64,000 nucleotides of DNA from Streptomyces sp. NBC_00344 (GCF_036088315.1 NZ_CP107996.1:434001-498000); one strand, 5' to 3'. Shown: positions 8,459 through 17,701, counted from the stretch's first letter. The notes: generated by a model from the sequence alone, not told the origin. Numbers and translations are program-made.

Positions 8459-9379
8459 TCAGCAGCGCCGCTGGACGTATCCCTCCTCACCGGCAGGCCG
8501 TACCTCCCGGTCCCGCAGGGTGATCGACAGGTCGCCTCCCCAGGAACGGCAGGCTTTCCTGAAGTCCTTCTGCCGGTATTCGATGTCGAAGACCCTGTTG
8601 TCGTAGGCGCCGGCGAAGTCAGGGCACTCCTGATAGCTGCCGCATTCCTCCACGACGGCGAAGTCGAAGCCGGTCCGTGCGCGCCTGGTGAGGAGGTCCG
8701 CCGCGTTCTTCTGGGCGACAGCCAGTCCCTGACGGTGTGCGCGGCGCGTCAGCAGCCGGGCGAACTCCACCGCGTCGGCCGGAGTGAGACGACCGTCCGA
8801 CCGCTCGTAGGAGTCCAGGTTGTCGGGCTCGACGGCGTCGAAGCCCGCTGCCGCGCAACTGTCGATCCAGCCGCCGATGATGCCCGCGAGACTGCGGCGC
8901 TTGTCGCCGGTGGAGATGTCAAGCAGCGGCTCATTCCAGTCCGTGTCAACGACAGGCGCCCCGGCGCCGTCGCGGAGCAGCAGCCCCGGATGCTTGCGCT
9001 TCCACCAGGCCACCGCATCGCCGGGCTGCGACTGGAAGGCGTTGACGTAGCAGATGTTGTACACACCGGGTACGGGATCCTCGACGCGGTCGCGGGAGAC
9101 CGCGCGGGTCCCTGCCGGAGGCGGATAGGCGCCGCCCAGTTGGTAGTCGAAAGCGGCGTTGGCGGTCGGCTGGTGTACGCCCTTTCCGGTAACGGCCGTT
9201 GAGGCCGGGGCCGCACCGGCGGAACCGGAAGGCGCGGCCGGACCGGCGGAGCATCCGGCGAGGGCGGTGAGCAGCAGAACGCCGGCCGACCGGCGGATCA
9301 CTGAGGGCACGGGAGGTGTCAGCTTTCGTCGATACCGGTGGCCGGTCGCGGGGATGCGGGTGAACGCACCATGGGACAT
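8459..9379 (-). CDS. GH114-like endo-alpha-1,4-polygalactosaminidase family lipoprotein
   Basis: A 306-residue exported protein. Residues 20-43 form a lipoprotein signal ending in the lipobox LAGC. The mature part has the GH114/TM1410 TIM-barrel pattern: FDYQLGGAYPPP at the first strand, VYNICYVNAFQ, DTDWNEPLLDIS, the acidic FDAVEPDNLDSY around the presumed catalytic residues, and VAQKNAADL later. GH114 enzymes cut alpha-1,4-linked galactosamine polymers. ATG 9379 was chosen because a GGAGG and a GGGCGGGA lie upstream and the signal peptide then has a normal length. It is divergent from a polysaccharide deacetylase gene, which suggests joint action on an amino-sugar polymer. Confidence 0.8.
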   Translation of the reverse strand: MSHGAFTRIPATGHRYRRKLTPPVPSVIRRSAGVLLLTALAGCSAGPAAPSGSAGAAPASTAVTGKGVHQPTANAAFDYQLGGAYPPPAGTRAVSRDRVEDPVPGVYNICYVNAFQSQPGDAVAWWKRKHPGLLLRDGAGAPVVDTDWNEPLLDISTGDKRRSLAGIIGGWIDSCAAAGFDAVEPDNLDSYERSDGRLTPADAVEFARLLTRRAHRQGLAVAQKNAADLLTRRARTGFDFAVVEECGSYQECPDFAGAYDNRVFDIEYRQKDFRKACRSWGGDLSITLRDREVRPAGEEGYVQRRC

Positions 9380-9591
9380 GATCCCGCCCATCCTCCATGA
9401 CGTCGGGCGCATCGGTGCCCCCGGGGCGTGGAGCTGCCCGCACTCCCTCGCCGTTACGCCGCGCGGGTGCTCGGTCACGGCGCTGAGCGCGGCACGGACA
9501 AAACACCCCTTCGGAGCGGTATGACTTTCAGGTAAACACACTAATGGAACCTGAAAAAGCACTCTCTCCACTGGGGTGCGAAGGGAGCGGC

Positions 9592-10839
9592 ATGCCAGAA
9601 GCGAGCCGACGCAGCGTTCTGAGTGCGGGACTGGGGGCCGCGGCAGCGATTGCCCTCGGAGGCTGTGACAGCAGCAGACAGACACCCCCGCCGAACAAGA
9701 ACAGACCACCGCAGGCCGGTGCCGCCCCCGACAAGAATTCGGTACGACTCATCGGAGACGGCTCGACAGCCGACACCGGAAAGCAGCCGCATCAGCCCGA
9801 GCCCCCTGTTCCCCTCGAGCCGGGACAGACTCCGCCCCAGTTCGTGATCTTCTCCTGGGACGGGGCCGGAGAAGTGGGAAACGGTCTCTTCCCGCGATTC
9901 CTCGATCTCGCCGAACAGCACAACGCGGCGATGACGTTCTTCCTCTCCGGGCTTTATCTCGTGCCCGAATCGAAGAAGTCCCTCTATCGTCCGCCCAACA
10001 ACCCCGTCGGCGCATCGGACATCGGCTACCTCACGGACGAACACCTCGCGCTCACGCTCAAGTACGTCCGTCAGGCCTGGCTCGACGGGCATGAGATCGG
10101 CACCCACTACAACGGCCACTTCTGCGCCGGCAGCGGCTCCGTCGCGAACTGGACACCGGCCCAGTGGTCGAGCGAGATCGAGCAGGCCAAGTCCTTCGTC
10201 ACACAGTGGCGCACCAACACCGGACGGCGCGATCTGGAGCCGCTGCCCTTCGACTACGAGAAGGAACTCATCGGTTCCCGCACACCCTGCCTCCTCGGCC
10301 AGGACAACCTGCTGCCCGCAGCCGCACAGCTCGGCTGGCGCTACGACGCGAGCTCACCAGGCGGGCGTCAGACCTGGCCCGTCAAACGAGGCGGGCTGTG
10401 GGACCTGCCACTCCAGGGAATCCCCTTCCCCGGTCACTCCTTCGAAGTCCTCTCCATGGACTACAACATCCTGGCCAACCAGTCGAAGAACGCGACGCAC
10501 GGCCCGTCCGCCAACTATCCGGGCTGGCGCAAACAGGCGACCGACGCGTACCTCGCCGGCTTCCAGCGTGCCTACACCACCAACCGGGCGCCCTTCTTCG
10601 TCGGAAACCACTTCGAGGAATGGAACGGCGGAATCTACATGGACGCCGTCGAAGCCGTCCTCACCAGGATTCACGACATCAGCGACGTACGACTCGTCTC
10701 GTTCCGGCAGTTCGTCGACTGGCTCGACGTACAGGACTCCCGGGTTCTTGCCGGGCTCCGCACGCTCGACGTCGGCCAGGCCCCCGCCGGAGGCTGGAAC
10801 AGCTTCCTGAAAAAAGCTGCCGCCCCGCAGAGGTCGTAA
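9592..10839 (+). CDS. Exported polysaccharide deacetylase-like lipoprotein
   Basis: A 415-residue protein. It begins with a Tat-type signal (SRRSVLSAGLGAAAAIALGGC) whose final cysteine is a plausible lipidation site. A proline-rich linker leads to a NodB-like carbohydrate esterase fold: FVIFSWDGAGEV supplies the first acidic motif and HEIGTHYNGH supplies the His-x4-His-type metal ligands. The N-terminal WDG in place of the usual DDG is unusual. Family members remove N-acetyl groups from amino-sugar polymers. ATG 9592 follows AAGGGAG. The divergent partner is a GH114-like glycosidase; the 212-base gap between them must hold both promoters. Confidence 0.75.
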   Translation: MPEASRRSVLSAGLGAAAAIALGGCDSSRQTPPPNKNRPPQAGAAPDKNSVRLIGDGSTADTGKQPHQPEPPVPLEPGQTPPQFVIFSWDGAGEVGNGLFPRFLDLAEQHNAAMTFFLSGLYLVPESKKSLYRPPNNPVGASDIGYLTDEHLALTLKYVRQAWLDGHEIGTHYNGHFCAGSGSVANWTPAQWSSEIEQAKSFVTQWRTNTGRRDLEPLPFDYEKELIGSRTPCLLGQDNLLPAAAQLGWRYDASSPGGRQTWPVKRGGLWDLPLQGIPFPGHSFEVLSMDYNILANQSKNATHGPSANYPGWRKQATDAYLAGFQRAYTTNRAPFFVGNHFEEWNGGIYMDAVEAVLTRIHDISDVRLVSFRQFVDWLDVQDSRVLAGLRTLDVGQAPAGGWNSFLKKAAAPQRS

Positions 10840-10886
10840 CCGGCGGCCTTTCGCAGACCGTGGGCCTTTCGCGGACCGCCGACCGG

Positions 10887-11657
10887 TCAGCGGGGCAGTC
10901 CGGGCCCGCCGGCAGCGGCCGGCGGGTCCGGCGCACCTCCGATCAGTTCCTCGACCCGGCGGCGGGGCCCGGCCCAGCGTCTGTCGTGCCGGTAGGTGCG
11001 CCGGATCGACCTGGCGCGCGTGCGATACCGGCTGCGGTAGAAGCGCTTCGCCCACGGTGAGACCGGCCTGGCCAGCCGGATCGCGCCGATCAGGGCCACG
11101 AAGGGGACCACCGCACCGATCAGCGCGATACGTGGCTTGCCCTTGGCCAAAGCGACCAGCGCGAAGCCGAAGTTCAGTACGCCGTTGACGACGATCGCAG
11201 CCCTGCCGTGCTCCTCCTGCGGGGTGAGCTCGTTGACACCGAACGGCAGGAACCCGCCCAGCACCAGAGCCACCAGCGCCGCCGTGAGCACCACGATCTC
11301 CACACTCTTGCGGCCCTGATCGCTCCAGTACACGTCGGCCAGGTGGAGGAGCAGGGCGAACTCGTCGAGGACGAGGCCGGCCCCCGTTCCGAACACCACG
11401 GCGAACACGCAGGCCCCGACGCCGAACCTGCCGCTGGCCACTGCGCCGAAGCCGCCGATGACTGCCAGTACGACACCGGGAACCACATGGTGGATATGGA
11501 GACCGCCAGGCGTCACATTGCCGAAGGGTCCGCGCCCCGCGCGGATGAGACGGGCGATGGAGCGCACGATGAGGAACGACAGCACGAAGGCGACCAGAGC
11601 CAGCAGCAGCGGAAGTTTTCCCGGCTCGACGATGTTCCGGTACAGCCAGTGCCCCAT
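10887..11657 (-). CDS. Hypothetical integral membrane protein
   Basis: A 256-residue protein with about six hydrophobic helices in the first 190 residues and a very basic, arginine-rich cytoplasmic tail ending in proline- and glycine-rich sequence. The motif GGLHIHHVVPGV between helices 1 and 2 and the segment DEFALLLHLADVYW are conserved-looking and carry histidines and acidic residues that could bind a metal, but I do not recognise a family. ATG 11657 follows GGAAGGG. It is transcribed alone on the minus strand. Confidence 0.65.
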   Translation of the reverse strand: MGHWLYRNIVEPGKLPLLLALVAFVLSFLIVRSIARLIRAGRGPFGNVTPGGLHIHHVVPGVVLAVIGGFGAVASGRFGVGACVFAVVFGTGAGLVLDEFALLLHLADVYWSDQGRKSVEIVVLTAALVALVLGGFLPFGVNELTPQEEHGRAAIVVNGVLNFGFALVALAKGKPRIALIGAVVPFVALIGAIRLARPVSPWAKRFYRSRYRTRARSIRRTYRHDRRWAGPRRRVEELIGGAPDPPAAAGGPGLPR

Positions 11658-11772
11658 GCCGACCCTTCCGTTTTGTCCGTAAAGGGCATTCTAAGGGCTG
11701 CGCGGTGATCTCTGGCGGGTCACAGCGCCGGACGACACGCGCCCCATGAGCGGCACGCCACCGCTCCGGCGG

Positions 11773-11814
11773 CAGTGAGGGGCCCGTGCACCTGGCAGCA
11801 CGGGCCCCTCACTG
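11773..11814 (-). terminator. Hairpin terminator of the endonuclease gene
   Basis: A perfect 17-bp stem (arm sequence CAGTGAGGGGCCCGTGC) with an eight-base loop lies 25 bases downstream of the endonuclease stop codon on the minus strand. Confidence 0.8.
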
Positions 11815-11838
11815 TCACCGACTACGTTCCGGGCGTGC

Positions 11839-12657
11839 TCACCAGATGGCGGCGACCCATTCGGGGTGGTCTATGAACGGGTTGCGGTTGTGCTGGTAGT
11901 CGTTGTAGATCACGTCGTTGCGGTGCTCCTCGAAGGCGTCCGGCGGGTCCTGCTGGCTCCACTGCTTGAGGACGCTGAGGCGGCCGATCGCCGGGGCGGT
12001 GCCGTTGTCGACCTTGTCGTTCGGCTCGAGGTCGGGGAACCCGTCGCCCCCGTCGTAGCGCACGGCCATGTAGAGGATCATGCGGGCGACGTCACCCTTG
12101 ACCGCGTCCCGCGGCTCGAACGAATCGGAATCGGTGTAGTTACCGGGGGCGCCTGAAACCTGAGTGCCGCCGTTGTCGAAATCCTTGTTGCCCCGGATGC
12201 CGTTCACCGTGACATCGGACGGCCGCAGATGATGCAGATCGGTGCCGGGGCCGGTGGCCGTGCCGAAATCGCCGTGCGACTTCGCCCAGACGTGCTCACG
12301 GTTCCAGTCACCCGTGCTGCCGCCGCTGCTGCTCTTGGGTACCGATCGCCCGGTGTACAGCTCGATCACGTCAGCCGAGTTGGCCGGGTCCTCGTCGGTC
12401 TTCTGCAGGGCGGTCCAGACCTGACTGTATGTCACCTTGGACTGCGTACTGATGATGGTGTGCAGCGCCGCCTTGAGGGCGGCACCGGTCTTGCCTTCCG
12501 CGTCCGCGTAGTACGTGTCGTCCAGCGTGCTCGACGTCGTGGACGACAGCGTGACGCTCGTCGGATGGGCGGCGAAGGTGGGGGGCGCCGCACTCAGGAC
12601 CGCCGCGGCGGCGACAGCGGCGGCGGATATCCATCTGGTGGCCAATAGACGGGACAT
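11839..12657 (-). CDS. Secreted endonuclease I family nuclease
   Basis: A 272-residue exported protein with a Sec signal (residues 1-30, ending TFAA). The motif WNREHVWAKSHGDF is the beta-beta-alpha metal signature of the endonuclease I (EndA/NucM) family, with His and the following Asn/Glu-type residues coordinating magnesium; DLHHLRPSD and GNKDFDNGG are the next conserved blocks. Such enzymes cut DNA or RNA non-specifically outside the cell, usually for nutrient recovery. ATG 12657 was chosen because an AGAGGA site precedes it with normal spacing. A strong terminator follows. Confidence 0.85.
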   Translation of the reverse strand: MSRLLATRWISAAAVAAAAVLSAAPPTFAAHPTSVTLSSTTSSTLDDTYYADAEGKTGAALKAALHTIISTQSKVTYSQVWTALQKTDEDPANSADVIELYTGRSVPKSSSGGSTGDWNREHVWAKSHGDFGTATGPGTDLHHLRPSDVTVNGIRGNKDFDNGGTQVSGAPGNYTDSDSFEPRDAVKGDVARMILYMAVRYDGGDGFPDLEPNDKVDNGTAPAIGRLSVLKQWSQQDPPDAFEEHRNDVIYNDYQHNRNPFIDHPEWVAAIW

Positions 12658-12812
12658 GTGGGGTGTCCTCTCCAACTGCCGTGTTCAGGCACGGCGATGA
12701 CGGCGTACGGTCTCGGGGACGATCCCACACCCCCCGGGCCGAGAGGTGAAGAGCACGGAACAAGCGCGTGGCGATCTCCCCCATACGCTCACACTTCGCC
12801 GAAACCTGAGCC

Positions 12813-12844
12813 GGCCGGGCAGCTCCGTCCGGGGCTGCCCGGCC
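12813..12844 (-). terminator. Hairpin terminator of the GH64 gene
   Basis: An 11-bp perfect stem (GGCCGGGCAGC and its complement) with a ten-base loop sits 15 bases after the glucanase stop on the minus strand. Confidence 0.65.
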
Positions 12845-12858
12845 ATCCGGGACAGCCC

Positions 12859-14079
12859 TCAGCTGAACGGATCGAGAGTGACGTATGCGCGCTGCGGGTT
12901 GCCGTCGTTGACCAGCGACTCGTGGTTGCCGACGTCGTCGAAGGCAAAGGCGTACGCCTTGCCGTCGGCCATCTGCGCATGGATCTTGCGGGCGTACTGG
13001 TTGGTCACCGCGTCCTGGTAGAAGTTCGCGGAACTCGTGTCGGGCTGGTTGGGATTGGCCAGCAGGGTGGAGCGGTTGAACCCGGCGCACAGAGCGCGGG
13101 AGATCGGCCCCCGTACCAGGTCGTTCGGCGCGTCCAGCAGCTTGTAGCAGCCGAAGATACTGTCGGCGTCGGGCTTCTGGAACGAGGTGACCACGGCTCC
13201 CGAACCGTTGGTGAAGTTCATGACGTTGCCCGAGACCCGACCGTAGTACGTGGTGTTGGGCTGGTCGGCGAAGGGTGTCACGGTCAGCGTCGAGCCCGCA
13301 TACTTGCTCCACACCCGGCTGACGTAGTCGTCCATGACCGTGGCGGGCAGCGCACCCGACTCGATGCCGTGACCCGGCGACAGCGCCCGCACAACCGTGC
13401 CGTCGGAACGCGTCTGGATCAGATTGGCCCAGCCGCCCGGCTGGCCTCTGAGTGCGCTGAAGAAGCCGTTGTAGCCGCCCGGCTTCAGATGGCCGGTGCT
13501 CTTGGTGGTTCCGTCGGGGGCTTTCACACCGACCGCGTAAGGGGCGGAGAACATGTCGACCTGGGTGCTGTTGATCCACAGTCCGGCGTCATTGAGCGTG
13601 TACTCGGACCAGTTGAAGAGGATGTCCCTGTTCGGATCAGTGGGATTCTGCACGGCGGGCTGCACCAGTCCGCCGGTGGTCAGCTTGAAGACGAGCTTCT
13701 GCCCGTAGGAGAAGTAGATCCTGCCGGAGAACTTCGGCAGCTGGAGCGTCATGGACTGGCCGTTGGCCGGGCCCGCGATCGAGGCGTCGGGAGCCGGTGT
13801 CGGCGGATTACCGCCCACGGGCCAGGCGTGGAACGCGCCGCTCGCGTCGGCCCAGCCCTGCCGGCCGGTCGACAGCTGGGTCCCGATGTCGTAGACGTAG
13901 ACCTGGTCGGCTCGCCCGGAGTTGTTGGTGAAGGTCAGCGGAATCGTTGCCGGGACCGCCGCTGCGGCGGGCGCCGCTAAACCGAAGACGGTGCAGCCGG
14001 CCGCGAAGGTCAGCGCGGCGACCATCGGCGCCAGCAGTTTCCGCAGCGGTCCGGGCCCGTTGAGTCTCAGTCGGTACAC
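12859..14079 (-). CDS. Secreted GH64 beta-1,3-glucanase (thaumatin-like fold)
   Basis: A 406-residue exported enzyme. The signal peptide ends near AAPAAAAVPA (residues 35-44). The mature protein starts with IPLTFTNNSGRADQVYVYDIG, continues with SGRIYFSYGQKL, and contains NWSEYTLNDAGLWINSTQVDMF. These are hallmark blocks of GH64 laminaripentaose-producing glucanases, where the Glu and Asp in the last block act in catalysis. It would cut beta-1,3-glucans such as fungal wall glucan or laminarin. The GTG at 14079 has a near-perfect AAGGAGG site seven bases upstream. Leucine 34, in the signal peptide, is TTA (13978-13980), predicting bldA dependence. No C-terminal binding module is present. Confidence 0.87.
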   Translation of the reverse strand: MYRLRLNGPGPLRKLLAPMVAALTFAAGCTVFGLAAPAAAAVPATIPLTFTNNSGRADQVYVYDIGTQLSTGRQGWADASGAFHAWPVGGNPPTPAPDASIAGPANGQSMTLQLPKFSGRIYFSYGQKLVFKLTTGGLVQPAVQNPTDPNRDILFNWSEYTLNDAGLWINSTQVDMFSAPYAVGVKAPDGTTKSTGHLKPGGYNGFFSALRGQPGGWANLIQTRSDGTVVRALSPGHGIESGALPATVMDDYVSRVWSKYAGSTLTVTPFADQPNTTYYGRVSGNVMNFTNGSGAVVTSFQKPDADSIFGCYKLLDAPNDLVRGPISRALCAGFNRSTLLANPNQPDTSSANFYQDAVTNQYARKIHAQMADGKAYAFAFDDVGNHESLVNDGNPQRAYVTLDPFS

Positions 14080-14498
14080 GCTCTTCCTCCTTGTGAAGGG
14101 GTGAAGGGGTGAAGGGGGGAGGGGCCGACGCAGCCGGACGCGACCCCGAAGCACAACTCGGATCATTCGGTGTGAAGCGGGTACACCCGTGCCGGCCGTG
14201 GACGCGGGGGCAGTCGGCCACCGCCTGCCGCCGGGGCCGGATCGGGGGACGCGCTCAGCGGACCGGACACATGGCCGCGGCCGTCGCGGCGGATGGTGCG
14301 GCTCATGGCATCCGCCCCCGTTGCCGCTTTGCTTCCATGCGGAACCTCCGAGAACTCCACGACCGGCGGGGCGGACAGCAAGCACGAGGAATGAGAGCGC
14401 TCTCAATAATTGATTGATCGACAGGTTCACGTCAATAAGGCTGCGAGAGCTGCTTGCCCACGGCGAACGCTCCACGCCCGCGGCGCGACAATGACTTC
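14080..14498. other. Divergent intergenic region with leader repeats
   Basis: About 420 bases between the GH64 and DUF5990-type genes. Just upstream of the glucanase ribosome site the minus strand has three copies of an eight-base unit (CCCTTCAC) at about 14092-14117. Near the other end is the LacI-type palindrome at 14392-14405. The stretch between is GC-rich without a supportable gene. Confidence 0.5.
14392..14405. promoter_or_regulatory. LacI-family operator-like palindrome TGAGAGCGCTCTCA
   Basis: A perfect 14-bp palindrome with the central CpG pair typical of LacI-family operators. It differs from the CebR-type site in this window (TGGGAGCGCTCCCA, 19544-19557) at one symmetrical position pair. 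It lies about 310 bases upstream of the glucanase start and 94 bases upstream of the opposite gene. The regulator is unknown. Confidence 0.55.
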
Positions 14499-14957
14499 AT
14501 GCAGATCCGCATCGAAGCCTCCGCACTCCCCGGTCGCACCAACCGCGCCGCCGACTTCGCCGACGCCGTGGACATCCATGTGGGCGTCCAGGCAAGGAAC
14601 AAGCCGGACGAGGTGATCGCTCTGCATGCCGGTGACAGCGCGTCGGCCGTCTGGACCCTGGAATGCACAGCCGTTCCCGCTTCGACGGGCACCACCATCA
14701 CAGGGCCCTATGTCCAGAACGGCCTGGGTGGCCGGTTCGTCTATCTTTCCTGGGTCACGCTGGACGACAGCGGACGGCCCGTCATGTTCCGCCGGGCCAA
14801 ACTGATGCTGGATGCCGTGGAACCCGAAGTGCTCGAGGCCGCAGTCCGGTCCGGGCGCCTGACCGCGCGGCTGCGGCTCACCGACCCCCAGGGGCGCCCG
14901 GTGTGCGCATCGGTACGACCTCCGTTGATCACTTGGACGGCCGAGCCGGTGGACTGA
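14499..14957 (+). CDS. DUF5990-like hypothetical protein
   Basis: A 152-residue soluble protein that resembles the small DUF5990 proteins of actinobacteria: it opens with MQIRIEASALPGRTN, has the block HVGVQARNKPDEVI, then a compact beta-rich domain ending in LITWTAEPVD. Function is unknown. There is no ribosome site before ATG 14499, but a GACAAT hexamer ends six bases before it, which would suit a leaderless transcript. It is alone on the plus strand and shares its upstream region with the GH64 glucanase. Confidence 0.6.
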   Translation: MQIRIEASALPGRTNRAADFADAVDIHVGVQARNKPDEVIALHAGDSASAVWTLECTAVPASTGTTITGPYVQNGLGGRFVYLSWVTLDDSGRPVMFRRAKLMLDAVEPEVLEAAVRSGRLTARLRLTDPQGRPVCASVRPPLITWTAEPVD

Positions 14958-15128
14958 CGGCAGCTGACCCGGTACCGGAACTCCGCGTGTCCTCCCGGCC
15001 GTTGCCCTGCGAGGCCGATCCGGCTCGTCGGCCCCGCAGCCTGGCGCAGCCCGCGAAGGGGCCGCAGCGCCGGACAGCCGTACCGGCCGTCCGGGCGACG
15101 GCGCTTCGGCGGACAGGCCCTGCGTCCG

Positions 15129-17495
15129 TCACGTCAGCCGGATCGTCGATTCATAGCTGCGCCCGCCCACGGTGAGTTCGAAGCGGGCCGTCGTACCCGC
15201 GCGCCGGAGCTGCTGTATTCCGACAGCGAAGGCCGCCGTGAACGACGGCCACTGATCGGTGTTCGCCTCCTGCTCCGGCGACGCGGAGTCTCCGGGCCGC
15301 GCCGGTTCCGGGGTGACCGGCACCCGGTGTGCGGCGCCTGCGCTCTCGGTCAGGACGAGGGCCAGCTGGCCGTACTGCAGGTCGTGCAGGCCGATACGCC
15401 CCCGCACAAGCGCTTCCTGGCCCCTGCCCCGCGACACCTGGGAGATGAGCAGCTGCTTTCCCGGCATGAAGAGGCTCTCTCCGCTGTGCACCGCCAGGTG
15501 CCCGTTGGCCGTGGCTACCGGGGTGATGAAACCTGGCTCGCCCTGCGGGCCGGCCATCATCCGGGTGCGCCCCAGATGACGCCTGTCCAGGGTGTCATCC
15601 GCTCCGAGCCGGCCGTCCTGCACCAGGCCGGGCACCGCCAGCCGCAGGAAGGCGTCCCACACCCCCCCGGGCAGCTGGTCTCCCGCGTAGACCGTCAGCG
15701 GGTCGAACGCCGCCGTGAACGCGAGCCCTTCCACTGCTTCATCGGGGCCCACCCGCTGCGGGACGTACTGGGTTTCGACGGCGACCTCATGGCCGTCGGT
15801 GCGGCGCCGGAGGAAGACCTGAGCCTGGAAGGGACGTTCCTGCACCCCGCTGATCCACCCCGTGCCGCGGAAACAGAGGATGCCTCCGGCCCAGACCGCC
15901 TCCAGCACACGAACCCGGGCGGGGGCGGTGTGGAAGAGACCTCCTATGTCGAGACTCAGCCTGCCGCCCTTGGTGCGGTAGGCCACCGCGGTCTCGAGAT
16001 GGCCGTGCGGCGTCCGAGGCCCGTCCGCCAGAACCGGCGGCGCTGCCAGCCGGGCCTCCCTCATCACCCCCTGCGCCCGCACCTGGATGTACGCGTCCCA
16101 GACGCCGTCCGGCAGCGGGCCGTCATCCTCGATGTGATTCAGGTCCAGTTCCGCGGTCCACCCGGCCAGCCCGTAGTCGTAACGCCCCCCGCCGTGCTTC
16201 TCCGTGAGCTCCGGCGTCGCCGTGTGCCGCACCGCGACCGACCGCTCGCCTTCCCCGCTGCGTCCGCGCAGGACCAGCCGGGTCGCCATGTCATGAGTGT
16301 CGATCATCGGGATGAAAGCGGCCCCCGCCACGTGCAGCAGCCCGTCGGCCCACCGCACGTCGGAGACGCTCTGTTTGACCTTCAGCCGGTCCGTCACGTC
16401 GTACACATCGTCGGGAATGCGGGATGCGGGATCCCGGAAGCGGGGGAAGTCACTCCGGTACGCCCGCCCTGACTCGATCACCAGATCAGGTGCGCCCGGA
16501 GCGGTGTACTGGGCCAGTTCGGGCAGCAGATGATCATGCCCGGTCATCAGCGCGTACAGCTGCAGCCGGGCGAGGGCGGACAGCTCGGGCGCCATCGAGT
16601 CGTCCCAGTAGGCGTGGCACAGGGCCCGGCAGCGGGCGGTCACCTCGGTCCGGTCGGCGATGTCCTGGTCCTGGGTGAGCGACAGGATCAGCGCCTTCGC
16701 GATCAGTGACCGGAAGTGACGGGCGAGCATACGGCGACGGCCCACCGCGTCGGAGACCCGCTCGGCGACCAGCGCCATCACCCGCTCGAAGACCAGCAGG
16801 CGGTCGTCGGGGGCGCGCCGCCGCGCGGTGAGGTTGCCGCCGTTGTCCAGTGCGCGGAGGAAGTAGCAGTCATAGTCTCCGACCACCGAGATCACCTCCG
16901 CCGCCAGGAACGCCTCGGTGACGAAGATCTGGTCCTCGCCCAGCCAGAGGTCCTCCGGAAAGCGGATCCGGTGCTGTTCGACGAGGGAGCGCCTGAACAG
17001 CTTCATCGGCAGCAGCGAGCGGTACACCTCGGAGGTGTACAGATCCACCTGCTCGGCGTGCTTGTAGGCCTGCGGTGCCGATGCTCTGCCGATTCCGACC
17101 ACCTTGGCGACGACCACGTCGCTGCTCCGTGAGTCGGCCATCGCCACCAGGCGCTCCAGCGCTTCCGGCCCGAGGTAGTCGTCGGGGTCCGCGAAGAACA
17201 CATAGCGGCCGCGGGCGAGATCCAGCCCGCGGTTACGGGGCTGGCTCGGCCCTCCGGAGTTCGCCTGGTGCACCACCCGTACCTGCGGATACAGGTGCGC
17301 GAGGCGGTCGAGTTCCGCCGCGCTCCCGTCGGTCGAGCCGTCGTTCACCAGAAGCAGCTCGATCCGGTCCAGGCCGATCGACTGGCGAAGGACCGAATCC
17401 AGGCACTCGGTGAGAACAGGCATGGCGTTGTACACCGCCATGACGACGGAGACATCCGGAACCGCACCCGCGGCGGGGGAACCGACTTCAGACAT
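15129..17495 (-). CDS. Family 2 glycosyltransferase with long C-terminal beta domains (TarS-like)
   Basis: A 788-residue protein without signal peptide. Residues 14-240 form a GT-A fold: VSVVMAVYNAM, LLVNDGSTDGS, GPSQPRNRGLDLARG and the metal-binding FFADPDDY. GEDQIF later is the usual acceptor-side motif. Residues 240-350 are helical. The remaining 430 residues are three related beta-sandwich-like units, each with a DGVWDAY or GGVWDAF turn (near 460 and 630), as in polymer-decorating enzymes such as TarS. It probably adds sugars to a wall polymer such as teichoic acid at the inner face of the membrane. Substrate is not predictable. It stands alone on the minus strand. Confidence 0.78.
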   Translation of the reverse strand: MSEVGSPAAGAVPDVSVVMAVYNAMPVLTECLDSVLRQSIGLDRIELLLVNDGSTDGSAAELDRLAHLYPQVRVVHQANSGGPSQPRNRGLDLARGRYVFFADPDDYLGPEALERLVAMADSRSSDVVVAKVVGIGRASAPQAYKHAEQVDLYTSEVYRSLLPMKLFRRSLVEQHRIRFPEDLWLGEDQIFVTEAFLAAEVISVVGDYDCYFLRALDNGGNLTARRRAPDDRLLVFERVMALVAERVSDAVGRRRMLARHFRSLIAKALILSLTQDQDIADRTEVTARCRALCHAYWDDSMAPELSALARLQLYALMTGHDHLLPELAQYTAPGAPDLVIESGRAYRSDFPRFRDPASRIPDDVYDVTDRLKVKQSVSDVRWADGLLHVAGAAFIPMIDTHDMATRLVLRGRSGEGERSVAVRHTATPELTEKHGGGRYDYGLAGWTAELDLNHIEDDGPLPDGVWDAYIQVRAQGVMREARLAAPPVLADGPRTPHGHLETAVAYRTKGGRLSLDIGGLFHTAPARVRVLEAVWAGGILCFRGTGWISGVQERPFQAQVFLRRRTDGHEVAVETQYVPQRVGPDEAVEGLAFTAAFDPLTVYAGDQLPGGVWDAFLRLAVPGLVQDGRLGADDTLDRRHLGRTRMMAGPQGEPGFITPVATANGHLAVHSGESLFMPGKQLLISQVSRGRGQEALVRGRIGLHDLQYGQLALVLTESAGAAHRVPVTPEPARPGDSASPEQEANTDQWPSFTAAFAVGIQQLRRAGTTARFELTVGGRSYESTIRLT

Positions 17496-17685
17496 CGTCA
17501 GCGCTTTCGGCTAGCTGCGGACACGGCCGCACAGGCAGCGCTCGATCTGGGGCGCACACCCGGAGAAGCCTCTTCCGCAGGACAGGAGAAGAAACGACAA
17601 GTTACCAAGTGCCTGTCATTTACCCCTAAAGGCTTCTTGGTCTTCGCGCCGCGCGGGGGCCGCCACAGGCCTGCGGCCTGCGACA

Positions 17686-17701
17686 GCCCCCTCCGGGGGG
17701 C
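17686..17701 (-). terminator. Weak candidate terminator after the GH5 gene
   Basis: A six-bp GC stem (GCCCCC/GGGGGC) with a four-base loop lies just after the cellulase stop codon. It is short and only tentative. Confidence 0.3.
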
